From: Bacteroidota bacterium
Lineage (GTDB): Bacteria > Bacteroidota > JABWAT01
Direction of reading: 5' to 3'
Assembly (NCBI GenBank): GCA_017303995.1
Contig: JAFLBE010000003.1
Location: forward strand, 62,001 to 126,000
DNA: 64,000 nt
Shown here: positions 17,858 through 25,837 of the stretch, piece by piece
Numbering within the stretch: position 1 is the first letter of the stretch
How the letters are laid out: every line of letters starts with the position of its first letter
Translations under genes and position numbers: made by a program
Notes under the pieces: generated by a model
The model's input: only the letters and a program-made list of their open reading frames with translations
Database searches by the model: none
Told to the model about the DNA's origin: nothing

Positions 17858-18280
17858 ATGTCACCAATCAAGCTAATCACCTCTTCACTTTTTCTTCTTT
17901 TTATAACAAGTTCGCCAGTTCTCGCCCAAAAAGATTGGTCAGAATGGAAGGAAGATCCATCAAACCCAGAATTGTTGTACCGGATCTCATTTGCAAAAGC
18001 GGATGAAGTTGAAAATAAGGCAGGTTATTTCGTGGAGATCAAAAATGAGTCAGAAAACCGGGCTTGGTTTACTTTTAAGCTATTTCCGGAAGCAGGTGAG
18101 AAACGTGGAAAAAGTTTAACAACCTTGAAACCATCTACGCAATCGGTTATTGGAATTTACTGGTCAAATGCAGTAACCGGAACCGTTCCAACCGGAATTT
18201 TCATGAACGTAAAATTTGAACCTTTGGCAGTAGAACAAACCCTTGTAAAAGTTACAGAAGAATCTTCGGCTGCAAGGTAA
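17858..18280 (+). CDS. Secreted protein of unknown function
   Basis: A 140-residue protein with a clear Sec signal peptide (about 1-23, ending SSPVLAQ). The mature part has FAKADEVENKAGYFVEIKNES and later YWSNAVTGTVPTGIFMNVKF, which read like a small beta-sandwich. I do not recognise a family. GGAGG lies five bases before the ATG. It converges on the SPOR lipoprotein gene with a two-base gap. Confidence 0.7.
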   Translation: MSPIKLITSSLFLLFITSSPVLAQKDWSEWKEDPSNPELLYRISFAKADEVENKAGYFVEIKNESENRAWFTFKLFPEAGEKRGKSLTTLKPSTQSVIGIYWSNAVTGTVPTGIFMNVKFEPLAVEQTLVKVTEESSAAR

Positions 18281-18282
18281 TT

Positions 18283-18765
18283 TCACTGGATTCTGATAAA
18301 ATCAGGAACCAGTGTCGCATTTGGGTAAAAGGAAATCAACTTTTCAAGTGCATCTTTTGCTTCATCCTGAGTTTGATAATTTCCAACCCTGACAATGTAA
18401 TTGGGTGCAGCAAAAGTGATATGGGCTGGAAGGCCGTATCGTGATTTTGCTTCCGTGGCAACTTCATCGGCTTTGGATCTTTGGGTTGTAGAATATAACT
18501 GAATCCGGTAGCCTTTAACTTCTTTTCCTGGTTTGGACTTAGATGTGCTGGCATTTCCTTTTGGCTGATACCAGTCAGCAGTTGTATCAAGACCAATAAT
18601 CACAGGTTCATCCCTGTCAATAATTTGGGTTCTGGTAGCTTTCCAGTCAACATCCAGGCGGTCAGTTGCTTCTTTACCGGTTGTTTTCCCCGTTTCCCTT
18701 CCCGAACCAGATGATCCGCAGGAAGAAATAAACAGAAATAAAATCAGATAAATAAGTATTTTCAT
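18283..18765 (-). CDS. SPOR-domain lipoprotein
   Basis: A 160-residue lipoprotein. The N-terminal signal ends in a lipobox (FISSCGSS) with Cys16 as the lipidated residue, followed by a Ser/Gly linker. The C-terminal 75 residues form a SPOR domain: YRIQLYSTTQRSKADEVA, then YIVRVGNYQTQDEAKDAL. SPOR domains bind denuded glycan strands of peptidoglycan, often at the division site. Its start codon overlaps the deoC stop by one base (TAATG), so the two are co-transcribed. Confidence 0.85.
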   Translation of the reverse strand: MKILIYLILFLFISSCGSSGSGRETGKTTGKEATDRLDVDWKATRTQIIDRDEPVIIGLDTTADWYQPKGNASTSKSKPGKEVKGYRIQLYSTTQRSKADEVATEAKSRYGLPAHITFAAPNYIVRVGNYQTQDEAKDALEKLISFYPNATLVPDFIRIQ

Positions 18766-19649
18766 TAGTAAGTTGATTTTGTTTCTTCGTGTTTTACAAT
18801 TGCAACTGATGCACTTGCTCCGATACGGCTGGCACCATGAGCAATCATTTTTTCTGCATCATCAAACGAACGAACTCCACCAGAGGCTTTAACACCCATT
18901 AAAGGCCCCACAACTTTTCTCATCAATGCAATATCCTGAACAGTTGCGCCACCCTTTGAAAATCCGGTTGAGGTTTTCACAAAATTAGCTTCAGCATTTT
19001 TACTTAGAATACTTGCAATCACTTTTTCTTCGTCGGTCAATAAGCAAGTTTCCAAAATAACTTTGGTTAAAACATGATTGCAGCTTGCAGCTTCAACAAC
19101 TGCCCTGATGTCTGCTTCAACTTCTTCGTACATTTTTGATTTGAGATAGCCCACATTAATTACCATATCAACTTCGGTTGCGCCTTCTTCGATGGCAATC
19201 CGGGTTTCCATTGCTTTTGCCTTTGAAGTTGTAGCCCCTAACGGGAAACCAATGACAGTACAAACATCAACTTTTGAGTTTCTCAATTCCTGTGAAGCCA
19301 ATGAAACCCAGCCCGGGTTGATACAAACCGAAGCAAACTGATATTCTTTTGCTTCTTTGCAAAGCTGAAGAATTTCTTCTCTTGTTCCCTCTGGTTTAAG
19401 CAGTGTGTGATCAATCATTCTTGCCACATTGGGTGTAACCTCACAAGAGCCAAGTGCATTGCCAACCCGGCAGGCACCCGCATTTATAATCTGCGAAACC
19501 ACATCAGATTTGTGGCTTGGGCAATCCCACCCGTGTGTACAGGTTCCATAAAGTTTATCATTGCATTTTATTGGAGCAGAATTCGATTTAGCAGTATCCT
19601 GCATAATGGATAAAATGATTTTTTCGACGAGTTGATTATCTGAAGCCAT
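18765..19649 (-). CDS. deoC: Deoxyribose-phosphate aldolase with cysteine-rich N-terminal extension
   Basis: DeoC splits 2-deoxyribose 5-phosphate into glyceraldehyde 3-phosphate and acetaldehyde in nucleoside catabolism. Residues 75-294 form the TIM barrel starting [14 protein letters not shown]. The Schiff-base lysine is K225 in FVKTSTGFS, with the partner K254 in VKASGG and Asp161 in EVDMVINVG. The first 74 residues are additional and contain C29, C37, C43, C60 and C69 ([16 protein letters not shown]). Typical enzymes begin close to the IDHTLL segment. The gene overlaps the SPOR gene and follows the HAD-like gene by five bases. Confidence 0.92.
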   Translation of the reverse strand: MASDNQLVEKIILSIMQDTAKSNSAPIKCNDKLYGTCTHGWDCPSHKSDVVSQIINAGACRVGNALGSCEVTPNVARMIDHTLLKPEGTREEILQLCKEAKEYQFASVCINPGWVSLASQELRNSKVDVCTVIGFPLGATTSKAKAMETRIAIEEGATEVDMVINVGYLKSKMYEEVEADIRAVVEAASCNHVLTKVILETCLLTDEEKVIASILSKNAEANFVKTSTGFSKGGATVQDIALMRKVVGPLMGVKASGGVRSFDDAEKMIAHGASRIGASASVAIVKHEETKSTY

Positions 19650-19654
19650 AAAAA

Positions 19655-20383
19655 TCAGACCTGTGGTAAGTAATCAAGAATTTGTTTGATATCATGAACA
19701 AGCGCCACATTGCCCGGCAGTTCAGGTATTTGCGTGTAGCGATTGACCAGAATAGTTGGAATTCCCATACTGGCAGCACCAGCTACATCGGTTTCAATGT
19801 TGTCTGCAATAAAAAGCACATCTTGTGCATTCAAACCCATGGCTTCGAGTGCCATTGCAAAGAACTCAGGATTAGGTTTTGAGACACCTAAATCTGAACT
19901 GCACAGTACAGTATCAAAATAATGCCCGATGCCAAGTTGTTTCAATTTTTCAGCATACATTCTTGCCGGGATAATAGAATTTGAAAGAATGGACTGCATA
20001 TAATTGCGATCAAAAATGGTTTGAACAACATGTAAAGATGATTGTGAAAGCGTAAAATCATTTACACGGTTAAACGTTCTGATGATGTTTTCAACAAGTT
20101 CATCAGAAGGTTCAGTGTTGCTGTATTTATTCAGAACAACTCGGGTTACTGTTCCGGTATCCGGATAAATCTGCGTTTCCTTTCCATCCTGTATAGCCAC
20201 AGTAATTTCATTTTTAATATCTGAAAGAACCCGTGACCGCCATTTTCTCGGACCAATGTACTGTCTGAGTTCTTTTAATTCATTCCGGCCGAGTGAAAAT
20301 TGATTTTCCAATATTTCTTCATCTTCATAACTCTCGCCCATCAATGCACTCATACTGTACAAAACTGCCCGGTAACTTTGCAT
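19655..20383 (-). CDS. HAD-superfamily protein lacking the nucleophile aspartate
   Basis: A 242-residue protein of the HAD fold with the C1-type helical cap. Motif II (SILSNS), motif III lysine (VSKPNPEFF) and motif IV ([14 protein letters not shown]) are all present. The N-terminal motif I, normally DxDGT after a hydrophobic strand, reads [10 protein letters not shown]: both aspartates are serine (S10 and S12). Without the nucleophile the usual phosphatase chemistry should not work, so it may be a binding or regulatory protein. It lies between deoC and the HprK-like gene, perhaps in nucleoside or sugar-phosphate metabolism. Confidence 0.75.
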   Translation of the reverse strand: MQSYRAVLYSMSALMGESYEDEEILENQFSLGRNELKELRQYIGPRKWRSRVLSDIKNEITVAIQDGKETQIYPDTGTVTRVVLNKYSNTEPSDELVENIIRTFNRVNDFTLSQSSLHVVQTIFDRNYMQSILSNSIIPARMYAEKLKQLGIGHYFDTVLCSSDLGVSKPNPEFFAMALEAMGLNAQDVLFIADNIETDVAGAASMGIPTILVNRYTQIPELPGNVALVHDIKQILDYLPQV

Positions 20384-20402
20384 AAAAATTCCTTTTAATA
20401 AT

Positions 20403-20987
20403 TTACTGAACGCCAGTTTGGATTTTTCTGTTAAATCCCAATTCAGCAGTCAGTTTTTCAAGTTTGGCGATAATCTGTTCACGGTTTTCGAATCCGGATC
20501 CTGAAATAAATTTCCAACCCGATATTCCCCTGTCGGGTAAATTTAAGTTACTTTTTGATATCAATGATCGTAACTCACTTACCTGAACGGGATACAAACT
20601 AGAATGAACCTGAGTCGATTTTTCTGTCCAGATGATCATATCCGGTGATAATGGTGATTTTGTCCGTTTTTGAAGGGGAAAAACACGCGAAAGGTTAACA
20701 GATATGATGAGTTGGGAGTCTGAGGATCTGATTTCACTTTGAAAATTTGGCGGAACAAGTTCCTGAAAAAGTGTCGGATACCGTATTGATAAAAAATCGC
20801 CTGAATCATTTGGATAAAGAAGAGGTTTTGGCGTTTCATCACCAAAGAAAATTTGCCCGTCTCCCAGCCAGAAACCCCCTCTTTTGATGAGGTTGTACGC
20901 TAGAGAAGACTTACCTGATGCTGATGCTCCCATGATGAGGATGACAACGGAATTCAGACAAACGGCTGACCCGTTTAGTGTATTCAT
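20403..20987 (-). CDS. P-loop protein resembling the HPr kinase C-terminal domain
   Basis: A 194-residue protein. Residues 11-34 hold a strand followed by the P-loop GASASGKSSLA and then NLIKRGGFWLGDGQIFF, an arrangement seen in HPr kinase/phosphorylase C-terminal domains. There the P-loop is followed by a conserved region with acidic residues. Here only one Asp remains, and the N-terminal HprK domain is missing. No ptsH gene is nearby. A small-molecule kinase is an alternative. The gene is the first of the minus-strand series leading to deoC. Confidence 0.5.
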   Translation of the reverse strand: MNTLNGSAVCLNSVVILIMGASASGKSSLAYNLIKRGGFWLGDGQIFFGDETPKPLLYPNDSGDFLSIRYPTLFQELVPPNFQSEIRSSDSQLIISVNLSRVFPLQKRTKSPLSPDMIIWTEKSTQVHSSLYPVQVSELRSLISKSNLNLPDRGISGWKFISGSGFENREQIIAKLEKLTAELGFNRKIQTGVQ

Positions 20988-21105
20988 TACTGGATCCAGA
21001 TAAATAAAACTGAAATATAGAGTTTAGTCCTTTAATTTCATAAATTTATAATTAATTTAAATTGATTCCAAATCTTCAATAACCCATTAATCCAAACTTA
21101 TCTGT

Positions 21106-22560
21106 ATGGAAAATCAAACCCAACCTGAAGTAATACCAAAAGAAAAACCAGTCAAAAAAGGGGATATTGTAACATTAACTATTGATTCTATCGGATTTGA
21201 AGGGAAAAGCATTGCCAGAATTGATGATTTTGTGGTTTTTCTCCCAATGGCAGCCCCGGGTGATGAAGTCGAAGTTGAAATTACAAAAGTAAAATCATCC
21301 TATGCAGAAGGTTGGATAAATAAGTTGACTATTCCAGGTCCTTCAAGAATAAACCCGGTTTGTAAACATTTTGGTGAATGTGGCGGATGCAAATGGCAGC
21401 ATATCACTTATGAAACTCAATTGAAGGCTAAGCATCAGCAGGTTGTTGATGCCCTAGTACGGGTTGGTGGTTTCCAAAATCCCAATGTGTTACCCATAAT
21501 CGGGGTAAAAAATCCGTTCTATTACCGAAATAAGATGGATTTCACCTTCTCTGATTCCCGTTGGTTAACCAAAGCTGAAATAAAAAATGGTGTTTCTCAA
21601 CCTGAAGATTTTGCACTTGGCCTTCATGTACCCGGCCGTTACGATAAACTTGTTGATCTGGAAGCCTGTCACATTCAACCAGAAACCGGCAACAAAATTT
21701 TGAATCTGATGAAATCCTTTTGCCTCAAGAATGGCATACTTCCCTACAGTTCAAAAAAACACACGGGTTTTCTGCGTTCTCTGATTCTTCGGTTTGGAAT
21801 TAATACCGGTGATTTAATGGTCATTCTGGTAACAACACATGAAAACGAAGAGTTTAATCAGAATCTTGCTAAGTTGTTTAAATCAGATATTCCTGAAATA
21901 AAAAGCTTCATCAATATTCTTCATTCGGGAAAAGGTCCGGTTCCCAAGGGTGAAGGTGAAATTACCGTTTTCGGTTCAGATTATCTGACTGAGAAATTGC
22001 TCGGAATCGAGTTCATCGTCCATCCAAATTCCTTTTTTCAGACCAACTCCCTTCAAGCTGAAATTTTATTTCAAACTGCATTTGAAGCTGCTGAACTTAA
22101 AAGTAAAGACATTTTATATGATCTTTTTTGTGGTCCAGGTACCATCGGACTTATGGCTGCAGGCAAAGTTGCAAAAGTTGCAGGTATCGAACTGATTCCG
22201 GAAGCAGTTGAAAATGCAAGAGAAAATGCAAGAATAAACGGAATTCAAAATGCTTCGTTTTTTCAGGGTGATATTGGGAAAAGTCTTGATTTGCTGAAAA
22301 GTTGGGAAAATGAAATCGGAAAACCTGATATCATTGTTGTTGATCCGCCAAGAGCAGGTTTAACGGAAGATACCTGTCGGTTTTTGCCTCAGTTTGGTGC
22401 GGAACGGATTCTTTATATTTCGTGCAACCCCATGACTCAGGCAAGGGATTTAAAGATACTCGCATCTTTTGATTATGAAATTGCGTATATCCGTCCTGTT
22501 GATATGTTCCCTCATACCTATCATATTGAAAATATTGTTGTTCTCAAAAAGAGGAGTTGA
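21106..22560 (+). CDS. rlmD: 23S rRNA (uracil-1939-C5)-methyltransferase type protein
   Basis: A 484-residue RumA/RlmD-family m5U methyltransferase. A TRAM domain (about 18-78) precedes the [4Fe-4S] cysteines C86, C92, C95 and a later one in LEACHIQPE. The SAM-binding domain has YDLFCGPGTIGL and VVDPPRAGL, and the catalytic cysteine is in YISCNPMTQ. The family also holds RlmC, TrmA and double-specificity RlmCD enzymes, so the target uridine is uncertain. It is divergent from the HprK-like gene and followed by two envelope-protein genes. Confidence 0.92.
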   Translation: MENQTQPEVIPKEKPVKKGDIVTLTIDSIGFEGKSIARIDDFVVFLPMAAPGDEVEVEITKVKSSYAEGWINKLTIPGPSRINPVCKHFGECGGCKWQHITYETQLKAKHQQVVDALVRVGGFQNPNVLPIIGVKNPFYYRNKMDFTFSDSRWLTKAEIKNGVSQPEDFALGLHVPGRYDKLVDLEACHIQPETGNKILNLMKSFCLKNGILPYSSKKHTGFLRSLILRFGINTGDLMVILVTTHENEEFNQNLAKLFKSDIPEIKSFINILHSGKGPVPKGEGEITVFGSDYLTEKLLGIEFIVHPNSFFQTNSLQAEILFQTAFEAAELKSKDILYDLFCGPGTIGLMAAGKVAKVAGIELIPEAVENARENARINGIQNASFFQGDIGKSLDLLKSWENEIGKPDIIVVDPPRAGLTEDTCRFLPQFGAERILYISCNPMTQARDLKILASFDYEIAYIRPVDMFPHTYHIENIVVLKKRS

Positions 22561-22564
22561 CCCG

Positions 22565-23332
22565 ATGACCCGATTAGTTTTAACCGTCTCATTTGCACTT
22601 AGCCTTATTCAATTTTTCCCATCAAAAGTATGTGCTCAGCAATCGAAAGGGATAAGAAGTGAAAAAAACATTTCATTTCTTATTCATGGCGGATTGGGTT
22701 ATACATTCTACAAAATGGAAAGTGAAAAAACACTGATTGAAGATTTGTCCGAAACGGGGAAACTCAATAATCTTGATGACCCTTCAGGTGGGATATCATC
22801 CCAGATTGGTCTTGGTATGATGTTTCATGATCCGCTTTTAAGGGTTTATTCAGATATCAGATGGGATAATTATGGAAATGAGGGAATAAAGATTCCGATT
22901 TTCGCTTTTGACCTTGCCTTGAGCGGTTTAGATAATTCAGGATATTATTTAAATCATTCGATGACAACGGTTAACCTGCATGCAGATAAATTATTCTGGC
23001 AGGATGTGGCAGAAAAGAAGTTGTACTATGGTTTCGGCGGTAGTTATGGTTGGGTTTTTGATACCCGGCAGGAAAGAGTGACATTCAGAAAAGATGGTGA
23101 CGATCAGGAAATAAAAGAAGATATAGATATAAATGCCAATGTTGCAGGAATTCAGGCCGTGATTGGCAGGTTCTACGAAAATGGGGTTTCGTTTTCTGAA
23201 TTCAGGTTAGGCTATCAGGTAGAAACGGGATACACTATTGAATCAAGTAAAAAAACAGGACGTTCTGCAAAAAGTTTCAAACCCGACTATAACGGAATCA
23301 AAATATCAATTCATCTCGGACTCGCATTATGA
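22565..23332 (+). CDS. Predicted outer-membrane beta-barrel-like protein
   Basis: A 255-residue exported protein. The ATG at 22565 gives a normal signal peptide (about 1-22, ending KVCAQ) and is preceded by a GAGGAG ribosome binding site inside the end of rlmD; the longer frame starting inside rlmD is not credible. The mature part alternates Gly/aromatic strands (GGLGYTFYKM, YYGFGGSYGWVF, FSEFRLGYQVETGY) and ends in IKISIHLGLAL, which fits a small beta-barrel. No family was recognised. It overlaps the lipoprotein gene by four bases. Confidence 0.65.
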   Translation: MTRLVLTVSFALSLIQFFPSKVCAQQSKGIRSEKNISFLIHGGLGYTFYKMESEKTLIEDLSETGKLNNLDDPSGGISSQIGLGMMFHDPLLRVYSDIRWDNYGNEGIKIPIFAFDLALSGLDNSGYYLNHSMTTVNLHADKLFWQDVAEKKLYYGFGGSYGWVFDTRQERVTFRKDGDDQEIKEDIDINANVAGIQAVIGRFYENGVSFSEFRLGYQVETGYTIESSKKTGRSAKSFKPDYNGIKISIHLGLAL

Positions 23333-23628
23333 AAAACTATCTGTTTTCAATATTAACCATGTTGCTTGCATTTTCATGTGATACACAGGAATCGTTCACG
23401 GCATCTGACGAACTTACCTTTTCTCCACTTAAAAAACCAGGGTTAGCAACAGTAACCAATACCTATCAAACCAATGTGCGCACTGATACACTTGGTTTGG
23501 GAAGACCTAGTTATTACTGGAATGGTGAAACCAATGCCGGTATCCAGGTCGCAAACGGTCTTTATCTGATTACTATCACCGTTGATGATGAAGTCATTGC
23601 CAGCACAGCTGCAATCATTAAAAGATGA
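23329..23628 (+). CDS. Small lipoprotein with FlgD-Ig-like strand pattern
   Basis: A 99-residue protein with a lipoprotein signal (LLAFSCDT, lipidated Cys at about 17). The C-terminal half, YYWNGETNAGIQVANGLYLI, reads like the W-x-G-x-(N/D)-x-x-G-x-x-V-x-x-G-x-Y repeat of FlgD/T9SS-associated Ig-like domains, which form a short beta sandwich at the cell surface. It overlaps the barrel-like gene by four bases, suggesting the pair act together at the outer membrane. Confidence 0.65.
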   Translation: MKNYLFSILTMLLAFSCDTQESFTASDELTFSPLKKPGLATVTNTYQTNVRTDTLGLGRPSYYWNGETNAGIQVANGLYLITITVDDEVIASTAAIIKR

Positions 23629-23655
23629 GATCAATCGTGGCGTTGAGAAATCCAA

Positions 23656-25749
23656 TTATTTTCCAACCAAAATAATAACCGTTCTGGGTCTGACTTCGTA
23701 ATCATCCTGGTTAAATAATAAGACTTCTTTTCCCGGTTCGGTAATATCCAGAGGTGATGGTCTTGAGGTATCAACAAAAAGATACCATTCCTTTCCAACC
23801 AATCGTGGAAGCTCAAATGTATGGGTTTCCCAGTGGGCATTTATGATCAGCTGAACGTGTTTGTAGCCGGTTAATTCAGGAAAACGGGTTGCTGTAATGT
23901 GAACTGAAATCCATCTCGATTCAGAAGACCAATCGGGTTCGAAAAGTTTAAATCCGTGCCAGTTCAGATCAAAATCGCTGAATTTTTCACGTTTCAGAAT
24001 TGGGTTAGCTTTTCTGAACAAGATCATTAGCTTGAAAAACCGGTGAATTTCACTGTATTTCTTTAAATTTGACCAGTTAATCCACGAAATATCATTATCG
24101 TGGCAATAGGCGTTATTATTTCCCTTCTGAGATCTCCCTAATTCATCACCTGCGAGAATCATCGGTACACCAAAAGCCATGAGCAGAATTGACGAGAAGT
24201 TTTTGATCTGTCGGATTCTAAGTGCATTGATTGCTTCGTCATCAGTCGGACCTTCGTGACCACAATTCCAGCTTAAATTATCAGAAGTTCCATCCGTTTG
24301 GTTTTCGCCATTGGCTTCATTGTGCTTTTCATTAAATGAAACCAAATCCATCAGGGTAAATCCGTCGTGACAGGTTACAAAATTGATACTGTCATAGGGT
24401 GCCCGTGAAGAATGTTCATAAAGATCAGCACTACCGGTAAGGCGTTTTGCCATTGTTCCGGCAAGGTCAGGATCACCCTTTATAAATTTTCTGACATCAT
24501 CTCTGAATTTCCCGTTCCACTCTGCCCATCTTTGCCAATGCGGGAAAGATCCGACCTGATATAAACCAGCTGCATCCCATGCTTCAGCGATAATTTTTGT
24601 GTTTGATAAAACCGGATCGGCGGCAATTCTTTCAAGTAATGGCGGATTATTCAGTACCGTTCCATCCTGATCACGGCCAAGAATACTGGCAAGGTCAAAC
24701 CTGAATCCGTCCACTTTCATTTCAGTAACCCAGTACTTCAGACAATCAATAAAGAAATCTCTGACAAACGGATGGTTACAGTTAATGGTGTTCCCACAAC
24801 CTGAGTAATTGTGGTACTTTCCTGTGATCGGGTCGATGATGTAATAAGTTGGGTTATCAATCCCTCTGAAACTTTGAGTAAATCCGTTTTCATTTCCTTC
24901 TGCCGTATGATTAAAGACGACGTCCAGAATAATTTCGATTCCTGCAGCGTGAAAGGCCCGTACCATTTCCTTGAATTCGTTAACCTGACCACCACTCGCA
25001 CCAGTTGCAGCATAAGATGCTTTCGGGGCAAAAAAAGAAATCGGATTGTATCCCCAGAAATTCATCAGATGTTCACCGGTTATTGGATTCTGCCGGTCTG
25101 AACCTTCCATTTCTTCAAATTCATTAATAGGTAAAAGTTCAACGGCAGTGACACCTAAATCTTTGAGGTAAGGAATTTTTTGTATAAGGGCTTTAAAGGT
25201 TCCCCTGTTAGTTACTCCTGAGGAAGGATGGGCTGTAAATCCACGCAGGTGCATTTCGTAGATTACAGAATCGAGAAGGTGAACATTTAAGGGTTTATCG
25301 TTTTGCCAGTCGAATTCATCGTTGATAATTGATGAAAACCGTTCTTTGTGAACAGACTTGTTCCAAACGTGACCACCGGTTAAGGCTTTTGCATACGGAT
25401 CAATCAGGACAAGCTGACTGTTATATCTGTAGATGTGTGGCCGTGTATTGGGTTCCCTGTCCATTTTCCAGCCATAACACAAGGTCTGGTCAAGATCTTT
25501 TAGAAAACAATGCCAGATGTCGCCTGTTTTATGATAGTTTTTATCAAGTGGCCATTCATAAACAATTTCATAGGTAATTGGGTTGACTAAAACCAGCCGG
25601 ACTTCAGTTGCATGTTTTGAGTAAATTGAAAAATTGATTCCACCCCGCCAGAGTGAAGCTCCGAAAGGCATTGGGTGACCTCTCGTGAGTTCGTAATCAG
25701 TCCCGACGTAGGTCTCAGATGGCGGGTTTCGTCTTTTAAATTTCTTCAT
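23656..25749 (-). CDS. glgX: Glycogen debranching enzyme GlgX
   Basis: A 697-residue GH13 isoamylase-type enzyme that hydrolyses alpha-1,6 branches of glycogen. It has an N-terminal CBM48 domain (about 20-130, starting after GHPMPFGASLWRGG), the catalytic barrel with DVVFNHTAEG, the nucleophile Asp in GFRFDLAS, the acid Glu in IIAEAWDAAG and the transition-state Asp in FVTCHDGFTL, then a C-terminal beta domain. Length fits GlgX. It converges on the lipoprotein gene and is divergent from the subtilase gene. No other glycogen gene is in the window. Confidence 0.94.
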   Translation of the reverse strand: MKKFKRRNPPSETYVGTDYELTRGHPMPFGASLWRGGINFSIYSKHATEVRLVLVNPITYEIVYEWPLDKNYHKTGDIWHCFLKDLDQTLCYGWKMDREPNTRPHIYRYNSQLVLIDPYAKALTGGHVWNKSVHKERFSSIINDEFDWQNDKPLNVHLLDSVIYEMHLRGFTAHPSSGVTNRGTFKALIQKIPYLKDLGVTAVELLPINEFEEMEGSDRQNPITGEHLMNFWGYNPISFFAPKASYAATGASGGQVNEFKEMVRAFHAAGIEIILDVVFNHTAEGNENGFTQSFRGIDNPTYYIIDPITGKYHNYSGCGNTINCNHPFVRDFFIDCLKYWVTEMKVDGFRFDLASILGRDQDGTVLNNPPLLERIAADPVLSNTKIIAEAWDAAGLYQVGSFPHWQRWAEWNGKFRDDVRKFIKGDPDLAGTMAKRLTGSADLYEHSSRAPYDSINFVTCHDGFTLMDLVSFNEKHNEANGENQTDGTSDNLSWNCGHEGPTDDEAINALRIRQIKNFSSILLMAFGVPMILAGDELGRSQKGNNNAYCHDNDISWINWSNLKKYSEIHRFFKLMILFRKANPILKREKFSDFDLNWHGFKLFEPDWSSESRWISVHITATRFPELTGYKHVQLIINAHWETHTFELPRLVGKEWYLFVDTSRPSPLDITEPGKEVLLFNQDDYEVRPRTVIILVGK

Positions 25750-25825
25750 GAATTGAAGTTAACGATTTGGCTTTGATTTGGCAACCCATCCCACCCACAT
25801 CACACCATTTTAAGGGACGTTTTTG

Positions 25826-25833
25826 CATATTTG
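25826..25833 (+). promoter_or_regulatory. Possible -7 box directly before the subtilase start
   Basis: CATATTTG differs by one base from TAnnTTTG and ends four bases before the ATG at 25838. If used, transcription would start at or next to the start codon and the messenger would be leaderless. No Shine-Dalgarno sequence is visible before this ATG, which agrees with that reading. Confidence 0.3.
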
Positions 25834-25837
25834 TACC

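Noticed and set aside
22469-22564. Upstream extension of the barrel-like protein
   Set aside because: It lies inside rlmD in another frame; the ATG at 22565 gives a proper signal peptide and ribosome binding site.
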